Below are positions 62,467 to 64,000 of a stretch of 64,000 nucleotides of DNA, one piece after another (within the stretch, counting starts at the first letter, position 1; each line of letters opens with the position of its first letter). Source of the DNA: Rhodopirellula baltica SH 1 (GTDB lineage Bacteria; Planctomycetota; Planctomycetia; Pirellulales; Pirellulaceae); assembly GCF_000196115.1 (NCBI RefSeq), contig NC_005027.1, forward strand, positions 4,340,001 through 4,404,000. Reading direction: 5' to 3'. A program made the position numbers and the translations under genes. The notes beneath the pieces are model-generated. The model saw only the letters and a list, made by a program, of their open reading frames with translations. It was not told where the DNA came from and did not search any database.

Positions 62467-63522
62467 ATGAGTGAACTGCCTCCTTACGATTCGTTTTTGC
62501 TGGTGTCCTTTGGAGGCCCGGAGGGGCAGGACGATGTGATGCCGTTTCTCGAAAACGTTTTGCGAGGCAAGAACGTGCCGCGCGAACGGATGCTGGAAGT
62601 CGCCGAGCACTACAAACACTTCGGCGGTGTCAGCCCCATCAACGAGCAAAACCGTCAGCTTATCGCAGCACTGCAAAAGCGATTTGACGCCAACGGAATC
62701 GACTTGCCGATCTACTGGGGCAATCGGAACTGGGATCCATACTTTGCCGACACGCTTCGCCAAATGAAGGCGGATGGCAAGAAGCGATCGCTGGCGTTTT
62801 TCACCAGCATGTTCAGCTGCTACAGCGGTTGTCGCCAGTATCGCGAAAACATCATTCAGGCTCGCGAAGAAGTTGGCGAGGGAGCACCGCTGGTCGAGAA
62901 AGTCCGGATGGGCTTCAACCATCCTGGCTTCATCGCTGCGATGGCGGACAACGTTTCAAAAGCGGCCCAAACCATCGGGGCATCGCCGGCCAGAACCAAA
63001 GTGCTGTTCACCGCCCACAGCATCCCGATGGGCATGGCTGACAATTGCGACTACGAAAAACAACTTCGAGAATCATGCCGTTTGGTTGCCGATGCTTGCG
63101 GTGCGGTGGATTGGGACTTGGTTTACCAAAGTCGCAGCGGGCCACCATCGCAGCCTTGGTTGGAACCAGACGTGCTGGACGCGATCGCCGAGATGGACGA
63201 CGCTAAAAAATTGGAATCGTTGGTGATCCTTCCGATCGGATTTGTCAGCGACCACATGGAGGTTCTGTTTGACTTGGACGAGGAAGCCGCCCAGCTTTGC
63301 CGAGAACGCGGAATCAAAATGGCACGAGCCTCCGCGGCGGGAACCCACCCAGATTTCGTCGAGATGATCTGCGGATTGGTGCAAGAACGGCTCGGAAAAC
63401 TGAACGAAAAACCCGCTCTAGGTGAACTGGGTCCCTGGCATGATGTCTGCCCGCAGGATTGCTGCTTGTACACGCCACGGCGGCCTCCGGTGGCGGGCGG
63501 GCGACCGGTTCAAGCCAATTGA
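62467..63522 (+). CDS. hemH: Ferrochelatase
   Basis: A 351-residue ferrochelatase, inserting Fe2+ into protoporphyrin in the last step of protohaem synthesis. Visible motifs: LLVSFGGPEGQDDVMPFLENVLRGKNVPRERM, GGVSPINEQNRQL, TAHSIPMGM (metal-ligand His), YQSRSGPPSQPWLEPDV, LPIGFVSDHMEVLFDLDEEAAQLC (catalytic Glu region). The C-terminus has cysteines (VCPQDCCLYT) that could take part in a cluster as in some ferrochelatases, but spacing is unusual. Start ATG at 62467. Confidence 0.92.
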   Translation: MSELPPYDSFLLVSFGGPEGQDDVMPFLENVLRGKNVPRERMLEVAEHYKHFGGVSPINEQNRQLIAALQKRFDANGIDLPIYWGNRNWDPYFADTLRQMKADGKKRSLAFFTSMFSCYSGCRQYRENIIQAREEVGEGAPLVEKVRMGFNHPGFIAAMADNVSKAAQTIGASPARTKVLFTAHSIPMGMADNCDYEKQLRESCRLVADACGAVDWDLVYQSRSGPPSQPWLEPDVLDAIAEMDDAKKLESLVILPIGFVSDHMEVLFDLDEEAAQLCRERGIKMARASAAGTHPDFVEMICGLVQERLGKLNEKPALGELGPWHDVCPQDCCLYTPRRPPVAGGRPVQAN

Positions 63523-63630
63523 TGCGGCGGCTAGAATCACCGACGAGCCATCCTGATTCCGGCCACATCGGCTTCGTCGTCTGTCCACGAAGCGGTGTTT
63601 CTGCCCCCTTTTCGATCCTTCGTGAGCACC

Positions 63631-63942
63631 ATGCCTCGACTCGCCCACCAAGTCTTCTTCACGACCAAAGACCGCAGCGACGAAACCATCAACGCGTTGT
63701 TGGACGATTGCCAAACCTATCTGAACGATCATCCCGGTTTGGTGAGCTTCGCCGTGGGACGCTGCGAGCCCGAATACGATCGTCCGGTCAACATGGACTT
63801 CGATGTGGTGCTGCATACAGTCTTCGAAGACCGTGCCGCCCATGACGCTTATCAAACAGCACCTCGGCACCTGGAATTCATCGAGCGTCAAAAACCCAAT
63901 TGGGCCGAAGTTCGCGTGTTCGATTCGAATCTTCGCGACTGA
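63631..63942 (+). CDS. Dabb-domain (stress-responsive A/B barrel) protein
   Basis: A 103-residue protein beginning MPRLAHQVFFTTKDRSDETI (the frame is open to 63595). The pattern HQVFFTTKDRSDETINALLDDCQTYLNDHPGLVSFAVGRCEPEYDRPVNMDFDVVLHTVFEDRAAHDAYQTAPRHLEFIE is that of the dimeric alpha+beta barrel (Dabb) superfamily. Members are small homodimers, some enzymes, many of unknown role in stress or aromatic metabolism. No strong operon link; it follows hemH by 108 bases. Confidence 0.85.
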   Translation: MPRLAHQVFFTTKDRSDETINALLDDCQTYLNDHPGLVSFAVGRCEPEYDRPVNMDFDVVLHTVFEDRAAHDAYQTAPRHLEFIERQKPNWAEVRVFDSNLRD

Positions 63943-64000
63943 TGCCATCCAACCTTCACAACCACGTTTCACTCTTTTTAAAAAGCTAATATCACCATGA

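Noticed and set aside
63997..64000. Start of a further gene (ATGA at the window end)
   Set aside because: Only an ATG is visible; there is no coding sequence to judge.

Overview
The window looks like a chromosomal segment of a planctomycete of the Rhodopirellula/Pirellulaceae type. The evidence is indirect but consistent: three DUF1559 proteins with pseudopilin-type N-termini, DUF4159 and DUF4416 proteins, a very large MoxR/DUF58/VWA operon, many secreted or lipoprotein hypotheticals, weak or absent Shine-Dalgarno sites, frequent ATGA/TTGA gene overlaps and several families of palindromic intergenic repeats. I see no prophage, integron, rRNA or CRISPR array. One tRNA (Glu, TTC) is present.

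Layout. 1-276: 3' end of an unknown gene. 308-4698 (minus): GntR/YtrA regulator, ABC ATPase and giant ABC permease, headed by a palindromic operator. 4.8-9.1 kb (plus): Wzx-like flippase, FabZ-type dehydratase, FabI-type enoyl reductase and a branched-chain aminotransferase. 9.14-9.93 kb: a REP-associated tyrosine transposase (RAYT) flanked by two copies of its presumed palindrome. 9.9-15.1 kb: DUF1499 protein, RarA, a redoxin-fold lipoprotein without its cysteines, and small hypotheticals. 15.2-17.9 kb: csrA, tRNA-Glu, a haem-motif secreted protein and a divergent Rrf2 regulator. 17.9-22.7 kb (minus): operon AIM24 - xthA - hypothetical - MoxR-like ATPase - VWA/DUF2201-like protein.

23.0-39.4 kb (plus) is the most striking region: nine tightly packed, mostly overlapping genes. 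In order they encode a TPR protein with an HExxH peptidase motif, DUF4159, MoxR ATPase, DUF58, BatA-like VWA protein, a 1318-residue membrane coiled-coil protein, a VWA/glutamine-amidotransferase-like membrane protein, a caspase/C13-like protein with the nucleophile cysteine apparently replaced, and a TIM-barrel isomerase. It resembles an expanded aerotolerance (Bat) system and probably forms one envelope-associated AAA+ machine.

39.3-53.7 kb: DEAD-box helicase with a long acidic N-terminal extension, tandem DUF1559 genes separated by a small lipoprotein, a Nudix-like protein, 3-methyladenine glycosylase, amidohydrolase, CPBP protease, an ABC half-transporter whose nucleotide-binding motifs are degenerate, an ABC-2 permease and DUF4416. 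54-58.5 kb: class I aminotransferase, MetY and a MetX-MetW fusion (methionine synthesis). 58.5-64 kb: a third DUF1559 gene with its lipoprotein, an acidic secreted protein, a tandem-ACT protein, ferrochelatase and a Dabb-domain protein.

Coordinates of starts are inferred from family alignment, overlaps and ribosome binding sites; many are non-ATG and uncertain by tens of codons. Family names are from motif recognition without database search.
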